From assembly GCF_902459745.1 (NCBI RefSeq), contig NZ_CABPSJ010000003.1, forward strand, positions 62,001-126,000: a stretch of DNA of 64,000 bases. The letters are read 5' to 3'. The position numbers and the translations under genes are program-made. Of this stretch, positions 1 through 8,038 are shown in pieces (positions within the stretch are counted from its first letter, which is position 1; each line of letters starts with the position of its first letter). The stretch is from Pandoraea communis (GTDB lineage: Bacteria > Pseudomonadota > Gammaproteobacteria > Burkholderiales > Burkholderiaceae). The notes below the pieces were generated by a model. The model made no database searches, had not been told where the DNA came from, and saw only the letters and a program-made list of their open reading frames with translations.

Positions 1-1
1 G

Positions 2-748
2 CTGTCCTCACAGGCCAACATCGCCGGCTACAAAGCCGTGATGCTCGCCGCCAATCTCTATCAACGCTTCATGCCCATGCTCATGACGGCGGCCGGCACA
101 GTCAAAGCCGCACGGCTGGTCGTGCTGGGCGCGGGCGTTGCGGGCTTGCAGGCCATTGCCACGGCCAAGCGTCTGGGTGCGGTGATCGAAGCGTCGGACG
201 TGCGTCCCGCCGTGCGCGAGCAGATCGAATCGCTCGGCGCCAAGTTCATCGACGTCCCCTTTGAAACCGACGAAGAACGCGAGATCGCCAAGGGCGTGGG
301 CGGCTATGCCCGCCCGATGCCCGCCGCGTGGCTCGCGCGTCAGGCGCAACTGGTGCACACCCGTCTCACGCAGGCCGACATCGTGATCTCCACCGCGCTG
401 ATTCCGGGACGCGCCGCGCCAACGCTCATCAGTGAAGACACCGTCAAGGCCATGAAGCCGGGCTCGGTCATCATCGATCTGGCGGCCGGACGCGGCGCGA
501 ACGGGGGCGGCAACTGCCCGCTGTCGGTCGCCGACGAGGTCGTCAAAGTCCACGGCGTGACGATTGCCGGGTACACCAACCTCGCTGGCATGGTCGCGGC
601 AGACGCCTCGGCGCTGTATGCACGCAACGTGCTCGACTTCCTGAAGCTCATCGTCGACAAGGAAGGCAAGCTCGTCATCGATACCAACGACGACATCGTT
701 GCCGCGTGCCTGATGTGCCGCGACGGTGAAGTGCTGCGTGCAGCTTAA
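2..748 (+). CDS. pntAA: NAD(P) transhydrogenase subunit alpha part 1 (5' end outside window)
   Basis: C-terminal part (248 codons plus stop) of the soluble NAD(H)-binding subunit of the proton-translocating transhydrogenase, which reduces NADP+ with NADH at the expense of proton motive force. The frame is open from base 2, so the start lies upstream. A Rossmann NAD-binding loop is visible (V-V-L-G-A-G-V-A-G-L-Q-A), followed by the V-I-E-A-S-D-V-R-P strand and a conserved alanine-dehydrogenase-like fold (I-I-D-L-A-A-G-R-G-A-N-G-G). pntAB and pntB follow directly on the same strand, the usual three-gene layout of betaproteobacteria, where the alpha subunit is split. Family assignment is very secure. 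Confidence 0.96.
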   Translation: MSSQANIAGYKAVMLAANLYQRFMPMLMTAAGTVKAARLVVLGAGVAGLQAIATAKRLGAVIEASDVRPAVREQIESLGAKFIDVPFETDEEREIAKGVGGYARPMPAAWLARQAQLVHTRLTQADIVISTALIPGRAAPTLISEDTVKAMKPGSVIIDLAAGRGANGGGNCPLSVADEVVKVHGVTIAGYTNLAGMVAADASALYARNVLDFLKLIVDKEGKLVIDTNDDIVAACLMCRDGEVLRAA

Positions 749-764
749 GGGGGGAGTCACAACC

Positions 765-1103
765 ATGGAAATGATCAATCACACGGTGATCAATCTGATC
801 ATCTTCGTGCTGGCGGTGTACGTCGGCTATCACGTGGTGTGGAACGTCACGCCTGCGCTGCACACGCCGCTCATGGCGGTGACGAACGCGATCTCGGCCA
901 TCGTGATCGTGGGGGCGATGCTCGCGGCGGGTCTCACGGAAGGCAGTCTCGGCAAGACGATGGGCGTGGTTGCGGTGGCACTTGCTGCGGTGAACGTGTT
1001 CGGGGGCTTCCTCGTCACGCAGCGCATGCTCGAGATGTTCAAGAAGAAAGACAAGCCGGCAAAGGCTGCGGCTAATGACGAAGCAGCAAAGGGAGCGCAC
1101 TGA
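765..1103 (+). CDS. pntAB: NAD(P) transhydrogenase subunit alpha part 2
   Basis: 112-residue membrane protein with about three hydrophobic segments (roughly residues 7-25, 38-58 and 66-86) and a basic, Ala/Lys-rich tail. This is the size and shape of the PntAB subunit, the membrane part of the alpha chain that helps form the proton channel. I chose the ATG at 765 because a GGGGGGAG ribosome-binding site lies just upstream (from 749). The longer GTG start at 726 would overlap pntAA and has no such signal. It sits 16 bp after pntAA, and pntB begins one base after its stop, so the three genes are surely co-translated. Confidence 0.93.
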   Translation: MEMINHTVINLIIFVLAVYVGYHVVWNVTPALHTPLMAVTNAISAIVIVGAMLAAGLTEGSLGKTMGVVAVALAAVNVFGGFLVTQRMLEMFKKKDKPAKAAANDEAAKGAH

Positions 1104-1104
1104 C

Positions 1105-2544
1105 ATGAGCATGAATCTTGTGACGCTGTTGTATCTGGTCGCGTCGATCTGTTTCATTCAGGCGCTCAAGGGCTTGTCGAATCCGAAAATGGCGCGTCGC
1201 GGCAACGCGTTCGGCATGATCGGCATGACGATTGCCGCGCTCACGACCCTCGCGCTGATCTTCGAACTGCGCAAGCTCTCGAACGGCAATTTTTCAGGCC
1301 TCGGGCTGATTCTCGCGGGCCTCGTCGTTGGCGGCGGTATTGGCGCGTATGTCGCGCGCAAGGTCGAGATGACCAAGATGCCGGAGCTGGTCGCGGCCAT
1401 GCACTCGCTGATCGGTCTGGCGGCCGTGTGTATCGCGGTGGCCGCCGTCGCCGAACCGGCTGCGTTCGGCATCGTTGCGGCGGGTCAACCGCTGCCGCCG
1501 GGCAACCGCATCGAGCTGTTCATCGGTACGTTCGTCGGCGCGATCACGTTCTCGGGCTCGGTCATTGCCTTCGGCAAACTCTCGGGCAAGTACAAGTTCC
1601 GCCTGTTCCAGGGCGCACCGGTGGTCTTCAAAGGCCAGCATATGGTGAATCTGGCGCTCGCGATTGCGATGCTCGGCTTCGGCGGCGCGTTCTTCGTCTC
1701 GCAGAGCTGGACGCCGTTCGTCATCATGACGGCCATTGCTTTCGTGCTGGGTGTGCTCATCATCATCCCGATTGGCGGGGCCGACATGCCGGTCGTGGTG
1801 TCGATGCTGAACTCGTACTCCGGCTGGGCCGCCGCAGGCATCGGCTTCTCGCTGAACAACCCGATGCTCATCATCGCGGGTTCGCTGGTTGGCTCGTCAG
1901 GCGCGATTCTCTCGTACATCATGTGCCGCGCCATGAATCGCTCGTTCTTCAACGTGATTCTCGGCGGCTTCGGGGCAACGCCCGGCGCAAGCGCAGCGGG
2001 CGGCGAGCAACAGCAACGCCCGGTGAAATCGGGCTCGCCGGATGACGCCGCGTTCCTCATGAGCAACGCCGAATCGCTGGTGATTGTGCCGGGTTACGGT
2101 CTGGCCGTGGCCCGCGCACAGCACGCGCTCAAGGAACTGACCGACAAGCTGATCGAGAAGGGCGTGAGCGTGCGTTATGCGATCCACCCGGTGGCGGGCC
2201 GTATGCCGGGCCACATGAACGTGCTGCTCGCCGAAGCCGAAGTGCCATACGATCAAGTGCTGGAAATGGATGAGATCAACGGCGAATTCGGCCAGACGGA
2301 CGTGGTGCTGGTGCTCGGCGCGAACGACGTGGTGAACCCGGCGGCAAAGAACGATCCGCAATCGCCGATTGCCGGGATGCCGATTCTCGAGGCGTACAAG
2401 GCCAAGACGATCATCGTCAACAAGCGTTCGATGGCGGCGGGTTACGCCGGTCTCGATAACGAACTGTTCTATCTCGACAAGACCATGATGGTCTTCGGCG
2501 ATGCGAAGAAGGTGGTGGAGGAGATGGTCAAAGCGGCGGCTTGA
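1105..2544 (+). CDS. pntB: NAD(P) transhydrogenase subunit beta
   Basis: 479-residue beta subunit of the proton-translocating transhydrogenase. The N-terminal half has multiple hydrophobic segments (membrane domain II). The C-terminal ~180 residues form the NADP(H)-binding domain III, with the diagnostic V-P-G-Y-G-L-A-V-A-R-A-Q loop and the downstream A-G-R-M-P-G-H-M-N-V-L-L-A-E-A motif. Start ATG 1105 is preferred over 1075 because the latter overlaps pntAB by 29 bases, while GGGAG at 1091 sits correctly for 1105. Inferred role: NADPH supply for biosynthesis and redox defence. Length is normal for the family. Confidence 0.96.
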   Translation: MSMNLVTLLYLVASICFIQALKGLSNPKMARRGNAFGMIGMTIAALTTLALIFELRKLSNGNFSGLGLILAGLVVGGGIGAYVARKVEMTKMPELVAAMHSLIGLAAVCIAVAAVAEPAAFGIVAAGQPLPPGNRIELFIGTFVGAITFSGSVIAFGKLSGKYKFRLFQGAPVVFKGQHMVNLALAIAMLGFGGAFFVSQSWTPFVIMTAIAFVLGVLIIIPIGGADMPVVVSMLNSYSGWAAAGIGFSLNNPMLIIAGSLVGSSGAILSYIMCRAMNRSFFNVILGGFGATPGASAAGGEQQQRPVKSGSPDDAAFLMSNAESLVIVPGYGLAVARAQHALKELTDKLIEKGVSVRYAIHPVAGRMPGHMNVLLAEAEVPYDQVLEMDEINGEFGQTDVVLVLGANDVVNPAAKNDPQSPIAGMPILEAYKAKTIIVNKRSMAAGYAGLDNELFYLDKTMMVFGDAKKVVEEMVKAAA

Positions 2545-2577
2545 CCCGATCGATCGGCTTGATCGGGGTATCACCGG

Positions 2578-2602
2578 GGCGCGCCGCCGGACGCGGCGCG
2601 CC
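2578..2602 (+). terminator. GC-rich hairpin after pntB
   Basis: A perfect 10-bp stem (GGCGCGCCGC / GCGGCGCGCC) with a 5-base loop lies 34 bp after the pntB stop. There is no clean U-tract after it, so it may be a pause or RNA-stabilising structure rather than a classical Rho-independent terminator. Confidence 0.5.
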
Positions 2603-2652
2603 AGCGTCATTTCAATGACTCGTTTGCTCACTTTCTGGCAGGGCACAAGCAC

Positions 2653-3603
2653 ATGAACGTATCGCTGAGACAACTCAAGGTCTTCATGGTCGTGGCGCGC
2701 AGCAAGAACTTCAGCCGCGCGGGCGCCGAGATCGGCCTGACACAGCCGGCCATCAGCCGCTGCATCAACGAACTGGAAGGGCAACTTGGCCTGCGCCTTG
2801 TCGACCGCACCACGCGCGAGGTCGCGCTGACCGATGCGGGGATCACGCTCGCCGGCAGTCTCGACCGTGTGCTCGACGAACTCGAGATCGCGCTGTTGCA
2901 GACGCACGGTGCCGAAGCACGCACGACCGGTCGCGTACGCATCGGCGCCGCACCGACGATCTCCGCGACGCTGCTGCCGCGCGTGCTGCTGGCATCGCAG
3001 GCGACGTACCCGGATATCGCACTCGCGCTCGTCGATCAGATGCAACGGGCAGTGCTCGATAGCGTGCGTGCCGGCGACGTGGACTTCGGCATCGTGGTCG
3101 CCCCGCAAGGCGCGGACGATCTCACGACCGAGCATCTGATGAGCGAGCCGTTCTGTCTGGTGTGCCGCAACGATCATCCGCTCGCCTCACAGGCGGCTGT
3201 GCACTGGTCCGAACTCTCGGGCGAAAATCTGGTGCTGCTCAATCAGAGTTCGGGCAGCCGTCCGTTGATCGACCGCGCGCTGACGACCCAGAAGGTGCAG
3301 GGCACGATCACGCAGGAACTGGGCCATGTGAGCACCATCTTCCGCATGGTGCAGGAAGGACTGGGGATAAGCGTGCTGCCGCCGCTGGCGTTGCCGCTGC
3401 CGGAGAATTCGACACTGGCCGTGCGCCCGCTGTTGCCTGCCTTCGAGCGCAATATCGTGCTCGTGCGCCGCAAGAACCGCTCGCTCTCGCCGGTGGCGCA
3501 CACGGTGTGGGAGCTGATTCACTGCGTTGTTCGGGAACGCAACAAGGGGTTCGCGATAGGGGCAGAGCGTCACGTTGCTGCTGCGGCCCCTTCGGGGAAT
3601 TGA
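2653..3603 (+). CDS. LysR-family transcriptional regulator
   Basis: 316 residues, a standard LTTR. The N-terminal winged helix-turn-helix covers about residues 1-62 (F-S-R-A-G-A-E-I-G-L-T-Q-P-A-I-S-R as recognition region, then L-F/L-V-D-R-T-T-R), and a periplasmic-binding-like effector domain follows (residues ~90-300). It lies on the same strand as pntB, 108 bp downstream and beyond a hairpin, and upstream of a gap and an MFS gene. LTTRs often act on a divergent neighbour, but there is none here, so its target cannot be read from context. The effector ligand is unknown. Confidence 0.93.
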   Translation: MNVSLRQLKVFMVVARSKNFSRAGAEIGLTQPAISRCINELEGQLGLRLVDRTTREVALTDAGITLAGSLDRVLDELEIALLQTHGAEARTTGRVRIGAAPTISATLLPRVLLASQATYPDIALALVDQMQRAVLDSVRAGDVDFGIVVAPQGADDLTTEHLMSEPFCLVCRNDHPLASQAAVHWSELSGENLVLLNQSSGSRPLIDRALTTQKVQGTITQELGHVSTIFRMVQEGLGISVLPPLALPLPENSTLAVRPLLPAFERNIVLVRRKNRSLSPVAHTVWELIHCVVRERNKGFAIGAERHVAAAAPSGN

Positions 3604-3646
3604 ATCTCCGATTCGAATCAATGACTTGCGTCCTGTCATCAAGGAC

Positions 3647-3681
3647 TTTTCCACAGACTTGAACACAAAATCTGTGGATAA
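3647..3681. repeat. DnaA-box-like inverted pair, unit 1
   Basis: TTTTCCACA at 3647-3655 faces TGTGGATAA at 3673-3681. The second is the exact reverse complement of the consensus DnaA box TTATCCACA, and the first differs by one base. The spacer ACTTGAACACAAAATC is closely similar to that of unit 2. Function is inferred only. Confidence 0.55.
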
Positions 3682-3783
3682 ATCGGCAGCGCTTGCGGGC
3701 CGTTTGCCTGCGGGGGCGGCCGTCTGATCGCTTCTGCCGAAAACGCCATACCGATCAATCGCTTGGCGATTTTTCCGCGCTCG

Positions 3784-3818
3784 TTGTCCACAGCCTTGTG
3801 AACAAAAACGGTGGATAA
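3784..3818. repeat. DnaA-box-like inverted pair, unit 2
   Basis: TTGTCCACA at 3784-3792 faces GGTGGATAA at 3810-3818, with a spacer resembling that of unit 1. The two units are direct repeats whose starts lie 137 bp apart. Each box is one mismatch from TTATCCACA or its complement. Confidence 0.5.
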
Positions 3819-4036
3819 CTCGCGCCTCATCGCGTGCGGGGTGACGTCGACTTCCGACAGGTTCGTGTCGGATTGCCAAGATGCCCCGGCGCGCGGATGC
3901 ACAGCACTGCCACACGGGGTGCGTTAGAATTCCTGACCTGAACGGCTCCGCATCGCGCCGGGGCTTCGCCGGTCTTTTCTTCAAACGACAACGCAGTTTT
4001 CTCTGTCGCGTCACTCCCGCGTCTCTTGCGATTCCC

Positions 4037-5287
4037 ATGACTTCCGAAACGACGACGCCGCGCACGGGCTTTTGGCCGGCACGCGCGGCGACCATGGCAT
4101 TGCTGTTTTGCAGCGGCTTCCTGTATGCGACGTGGGGTGTTCACGTGCCCACCGTCAAGGCGATGTTCGACCTGAACGACGCCAGCCTCTCTGTCGCCAT
4201 GTTCGCCGTGGCGGGGGGGGCCATTGTCACGATGTCGCGCACGGCGCGCTGGGTCGGCCGCGCGGGCAGTCAGCGCGCCAGCCTCCAGTCGGGCATGGCA
4301 TTGGCGCTAACAAGCGCCTTCATTCTCTCGATGCCGAGCTACTGGGGCCTCGTGGGCTGGCTCGCCCTTTACGGCGCGGCCAACGCGACTTACGACGTTG
4401 CCGTCAACGCGCAGGCCGCCACGCTCGAAGCCCGCTATCGCCAACCGATTATGGCGTCGCTGCATGGTTGCTTCAGTCTGGGCGGCATGGCGGGGGCACT
4501 CGTTGGTGGTGCGTGGCTGGCGCATCACGGCTCGCCGCAATGGCACATCGGTCTCGCCGCGTTGGTATGCGCCGTGGTGATCGTCGCCGGCGCGCGCTTC
4601 ATGCAGCCCGACGTGAGGCCCGGTGAAGCGCCGGTCGCGAGCCAAGGCGCCGACAAGGCCGCCGTCCCGGTGCATCCACTGCCTGCGCTGAACGATGCCG
4701 AGCGTCGCCGGCTGCATCGCAAGCTCACGGGCTTCGGTGTTCTTGCGTTTCTGGGGCTGGTGGTCGAAGGCGCGATGTACGACTGGACGGCGGTGTACAT
4801 GCGGGAAGTGGTCGCCGCGCAAGGGGCGTGGGTGGGGGCTGGGTATGCCGCATTCTCGCTCGGCATGGCGGGCGGGCGCTTTGGTGGCGACCCGGTGCGC
4901 GCCCGTATGGGCGGCGCGCGACTGTTGAGGATGAGCAGCCTGCTATGTGTCGCCGGCGTGTTGCTGGCGCTGTTCTGGCGGGCGCCTGCGGCGGCTGTCG
5001 CGGGCTTCGCACTCGCGGGCCTCGGATTGTCCAATGTAATGCCGGTCATGTTCGCCGCGTCGGGCGAGGTGGCGCGCGGTGCTGGCATGGCAAGCGCCGA
5101 AGCCATTGCGGTCATGGCGCGGCTTGCCTATCTGGGACTGCTTGCCGGACCGGTGCTGATCGGGGCGATTGCTCACGGTATCAGCTTGCCGGTGGCGCTG
5201 GGCGCGGGGCTGCTGTGCATCGTACCGATCGCCTTGCTCGCGCCGAAAATGCTGGCAGGGGCGGACGGGCGCGCAGCGCAGCACTGA
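4037..5287 (+). CDS. MFS transporter (YbjJ-like)
   Basis: 416-residue integral membrane protein of the major facilitator superfamily with about 12 hydrophobic segments and a central cytoplasmic loop near residues 200-230. The N-terminal part (L-L-F-C-S-G-F-L-Y-A-T-W-G-V-H-V-P-T-V-K) and the conserved N-A-Q-A-A-T-L-E stretch resemble the YbjJ-type subfamily, whose substrates are poorly known. The open frame begins at 3881, but I place the start at ATG 4037 because hydrophobic MFS sequence begins only about 15 residues later and the upstream residues are atypical. It is convergent with the hydratase gene at 5313. Confidence 0.85.
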   Translation: MTSETTTPRTGFWPARAATMALLFCSGFLYATWGVHVPTVKAMFDLNDASLSVAMFAVAGGAIVTMSRTARWVGRAGSQRASLQSGMALALTSAFILSMPSYWGLVGWLALYGAANATYDVAVNAQAATLEARYRQPIMASLHGCFSLGGMAGALVGGAWLAHHGSPQWHIGLAALVCAVVIVAGARFMQPDVRPGEAPVASQGADKAAVPVHPLPALNDAERRRLHRKLTGFGVLAFLGLVVEGAMYDWTAVYMREVVAAQGAWVGAGYAAFSLGMAGGRFGGDPVRARMGGARLLRMSSLLCVAGVLLALFWRAPAAAVAGFALAGLGLSNVMPVMFAASGEVARGAGMASAEAIAVMARLAYLGLLAGPVLIGAIAHGISLPVALGAGLLCIVPIALLAPKMLAGADGRAAQH

Positions 5288-5312
5288 AACGCCGCGTGCG
5301 CGCCGAACCCAT

Positions 5313-6071
5313 TTACTTCAGTGTGACGGACACTTCGCCGATGCCGTCGATCGTGCCGCTCAGCTTGCCTTTGCTACTCGCGGGGATCATGCCGACGTAC
5401 GAGCCGCAGGTGATGATGGCGCCTGCGCGCATGGTGATGCCGCGCTTGCCGTTGTGATTGACTAGCCACGTGAGCAGGGCGCGCGGGTCGCCACCGGTGT
5501 TGCCGGTGTGCGCCGGGGTGAGGTCGGTGCCGTCGAGCGAGAACCTGAGTTTCGGCGTCAGGTAGTTGAGCGATGCATCGTAGTCACGGCCGCTGCCGAT
5601 CACCAGCGCACCGTTGTTCTGCAAATCGGCGAGCGTGAATCGGCTGTCAAGTCCTTTCGATGCGAAGCGACTGTCAGTGATTTCAATCGTGGCCAGCGTT
5701 TCGCCGACAAACATCATGGCCGCTCGCTCGTCGTAGTTGCCCGGCTTGATGTCGCGTGCCAGACGGAACGCGATTTCCAGTTCCAGTCCCGGGCGGAAGA
5801 AGTCGTCGAGGGCCAGCGTACCGCCTGCATCGCTCACGACGGATGCCGGAATCGGCGCGCAATTCGGAAGGTCCGACGGCTTTTTGGCACCCACTTTCCA
5901 CGCAGCAATCGTCTCGCCGAGCAGGTCGAGCGTGCGCAACTGCACGGCATAGGCAGCGCCAGCGTCGGCCGGGAGCAGCGCCGGCGCGGGCGCGTCGATC
6001 GGCGTGTCGCCGCGACGGGTATCGGCCAGCAGTTGGGCCAGCGATTCGACAGCGGCTTGATTCTCGAACAT
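5313..6071 (-). CDS. 2-keto-4-pentenoate hydratase / MhpD-like FAH-superfamily protein
   Basis: 252 residues of the fumarylacetoacetate hydrolase superfamily, closest in build to MhpD/TodG-type 2-hydroxypenta-2,4-dienoate hydratases, which add water in meta-cleavage pathways. Visible hallmarks are G-A-K-K-P near residue 65, the acidic metal-ligand strand L-E-L-E-I-A-F near 100, and the C-terminal I-T-C-G-S-Y-V-G. Start at 6071 is supported by AGGAG on the minus strand about 8 bases upstream. No other meta-cleavage genes are adjacent, so the in vivo substrate is open; 2-oxohept-3-enedioate hydratase or an oxaloacetate-type decarboxylase are alternatives. A GntR gene is divergent at 6359. Confidence 0.82.
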   Translation of the reverse strand: MFENQAAVESLAQLLADTRRGDTPIDAPAPALLPADAGAAYAVQLRTLDLLGETIAAWKVGAKKPSDLPNCAPIPASVVSDAGGTLALDDFFRPGLELEIAFRLARDIKPGNYDERAAMMFVGETLATIEITDSRFASKGLDSRFTLADLQNNGALVIGSGRDYDASLNYLTPKLRFSLDGTDLTPAHTGNTGGDPRALLTWLVNHNGKRGITMRAGAIITCGSYVGMIPASSKGKLSGTIDGIGEVSVTLK

Positions 6072-6358
6072 GTTGCAGGTCTCCTGAGGGAAGGGCGATG
6101 CGCCAGGCATTTGCCGGCAGCACATAGCCCCACATCGTATACAAAATTCATGCGCCATTGCGCAGTGCAGCGAACGTGACGGCTACTTAGTGAAAACACC
6201 ACCTAACGTAGTCAAAGTCGCGTTGATCTGCGAGAATCGGACTTCGAAATAATTCGTAATATTTCGTGCGGCCTGGCAGCGGTGGTGAACGCCGTCGCCC
6301 ACGAAAGTGCAGTGCGTGCAGTCGATGACCTTCTTCTCAAAGTGAACGACCCGAACCT

Positions 6359-7078
6359 ATGCACTCCGTGACCCTGAATGCCGTGCGCGATACCCTTATC
6401 CATCCGCCGGACAGCAGCGCGGCGCAGCCGATCAGCCGTCAGGCGCTGCATCATGCCGTGATGGATCGTTTGCGCAAGATGATTACCGAAGGAGCGTTGT
6501 TGCCGGGGGCTCATCTGAACGAGCGCGCTTTGTGCGAGCAGCTCGGTGTATCGCGTACGCCGCTGCGCGAGGCGCTCAAGATGCTCGCCGTCGAACGGCT
6601 GATCGAATTGTTGCCGAATCGCGGCGCGCGCGTTGTGACGCTGTCGGTCAGCGATATCGCCGACGCGTTCGAATTGCTCAGCGGTCTCGAAGCGCTGGCG
6701 GGCGAATTGGCCTGCGAGCGTATCACCCAAGCCGAAATCGACGAGATTCAGGCGTTGCATTGCGCGATGGACGCGTGTCACGCGAACGGCGATCTGTCCG
6801 GCTATTTCGACTGCAATCAGCGAATTCACGACCATATCAATGCGGCCGCCCGCAACCCCGCGCTCACACACATGTACCAATCGGTCAATCAGCGCCTGCA
6901 AGCTCTGCGATTCCGATCGAATCTGCACGCGGGCAAATGGGAGCAGGCCGTCGACGAGCATGTGGCGATGCTGCGCGCTTTGCATCGGCGCGACGGTGCC
7001 GCATTGGGACGACTGCTGCGCGCTCACCTGATGGTCAAGTGCGCGACGGTACTCGCCAGCATGCGAGCCGCCGCGTAA
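6359..7078 (+). CDS. GntR-family regulator, FadR/FCD subfamily
   Basis: 239 residues. The winged helix covers about residues 27-95 (E-R-A-L-C-E-Q-L-G-V-S-R-T-P-L-R-E-A-L-K, classic GntR recognition region), followed by an all-helical FCD ligand domain ending near residue 230. No clear ribosome-binding site precedes ATG 6359; a later in-frame start at the M-D-R-L-R-K segment would still leave an intact DNA-binding domain. It is divergent from the MhpD-like hydratase (287 bp apart) and is the obvious candidate to control it. It is convergent with the second GntR gene. Confidence 0.9.
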   Translation: MHSVTLNAVRDTLIHPPDSSAAQPISRQALHHAVMDRLRKMITEGALLPGAHLNERALCEQLGVSRTPLREALKMLAVERLIELLPNRGARVVTLSVSDIADAFELLSGLEALAGELACERITQAEIDEIQALHCAMDACHANGDLSGYFDCNQRIHDHINAAARNPALTHMYQSVNQRLQALRFRSNLHAGKWEQAVDEHVAMLRALHRRDGAALGRLLRAHLMVKCATVLASMRAAA

Positions 7079-7153
7079 CCCACAAGCGGCACAAGCGGTA
7101 CAAGTGCGCCCCCGATACGCGCGCGCGGACGTTGCACGTTGCACGCCACCCGT

Positions 7154-7828
7154 TCAGGCCGCGCGGCTCATACTCACCAGCCCTTCGTTGAGCATCGCCG
7201 CCACGTAGGCGTCGGTCTTGCTGCGCAGGTGCGCCTCCATCAGCGAGCGCAATCGCTTGCCATCGCGTCGACGCAGTAGCGCAAGCATTTCCGCGTGTTC
7301 GTCGACCGCCTGACGCCAGCGCTCGGGGGTGGGCGTGAGCCGTTCGCGTACATACCGCAGACGGGCATTGAGATTGTGGAAGTACTCGGCCAGCGGGCCG
7401 TTGTCCGCCATGCGAAGAATGCTCAGGTGGATCTGCTGGTTCAGCGCAAAGTAGGCCGCGTGATCGGCACGCGCGTATGCCGATTCCATCTCATTCTGTA
7501 GCCGCGCCAATGCGTCGAGATCGGCGTCCGACGCTTTCTCGCACGCCTGCTCTCCCGAGAGTCCTTCGAGCACCGCCATCACGGCGAGCAGATTCACCAC
7601 TTCATCGACGCTCACGCGTGCCACGCGCGCCCGGCGTGTGTCCGAAATCTCCACCAGCCCTTCGTTCGCCAGCCGCTTGAGCGCTTCGCGCAACGGTGTG
7701 CGAGAGACGGCCAGTGCTTCGCAGAGGGCGCGTTCCGAGAGCGGCGCGCCGGGGCGCAAGTCACCGCGCACGATGCGTGCCTTGAGGGCTTCGTATGCGG
7801 TGGCGTTCAGCGAGGCGGACGTGCTCAT
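7154..7828 (-). CDS. GntR-family regulator, FCD subfamily
   Basis: 224 residues. GntR winged helix at residues ~10-75 (E-R-A-L-C-E-A-L-A-V-S-R-T-P-L-R-E-A-L-K) and a C-terminal FCD helical domain. It is divergent from a crotonase/CoA-transferase pair. The 210-bp region between them holds two palindromes of the form TTGG-N4-CCAA (7846-7857 and 7976-7987), a plausible pair of operators for this protein. That would make it an autoregulated repressor of the acyl-CoA genes. Confidence 0.92.
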   Translation of the reverse strand: MSTSASLNATAYEALKARIVRGDLRPGAPLSERALCEALAVSRTPLREALKRLANEGLVEISDTRRARVARVSVDEVVNLLAVMAVLEGLSGEQACEKASDADLDALARLQNEMESAYARADHAAYFALNQQIHLSILRMADNGPLAEYFHNLNARLRYVRERLTPTPERWRQAVDEHAEMLALLRRRDGKRLRSLMEAHLRSKTDAYVAAMLNEGLVSMSRAA

Positions 7829-7843
7829 GCGTTATGGGCCATA

Positions 7844-7859
7844 AATTGGAATGCCAATT
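7844..7859. promoter_or_regulatory. Palindromic operator candidate near the GntR start
   Basis: AATTGG-AATG-CCAATT, a perfect 6-bp inverted repeat with a 4-base spacer, lies 15 bp upstream of the minus-strand GntR start. The same TTGG-N4-CCAA core recurs at 7976. Confidence 0.5.
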
Positions 7860-7975
7860 CTGATGAGGATGTGCTAGATCGTCAATCGGAAATCTCCATT
7901 TTTTGCATGTTAACCCTGATTATTTGCTTTTCCGCTTGCCAACTATCCGACGAGGAATCTATCGTTTACCGAAAA

Positions 7976-7987
7976 TTGGTATACCAA
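7976..7987. promoter_or_regulatory. Palindromic GntR-type operator upstream of the crotonase gene
   Basis: TTGGTATACCAA, a perfect 12-bp palindrome 51 bp upstream of the crotonase start. The TGGTATACCA core is repeated exactly at 35212-35221 beside another FCD-type GntR gene, which supports it as a binding site for this subfamily. Confidence 0.6.
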
Positions 7988-8038
7988 AAATCGAAGCCGG
8001 CCGACATTGGGTACGTGCCGGTATGTGAAGGAGGCAAT

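Larger units (their letters stand above)
3604..4036. other. 433-bp intergenic region with paired DnaA-box-like repeats
   Basis: No convincing gene. It holds two ~35-bp repeat units (3647-3681 and 3784-3818), described separately. The MFS frame stays open upstream to 3881, but that stretch lacks membrane or family character, so I treat it as leader. Confidence 0.6.

Noticed and set aside
7871-8038. N-terminal extension of the crotonase, 56 residues
   Set aside because: It would translate through the TTGGTATACCAA operator, has an odd Cys-rich composition, and the GTG at 8039 has a perfect AAGGAGG.
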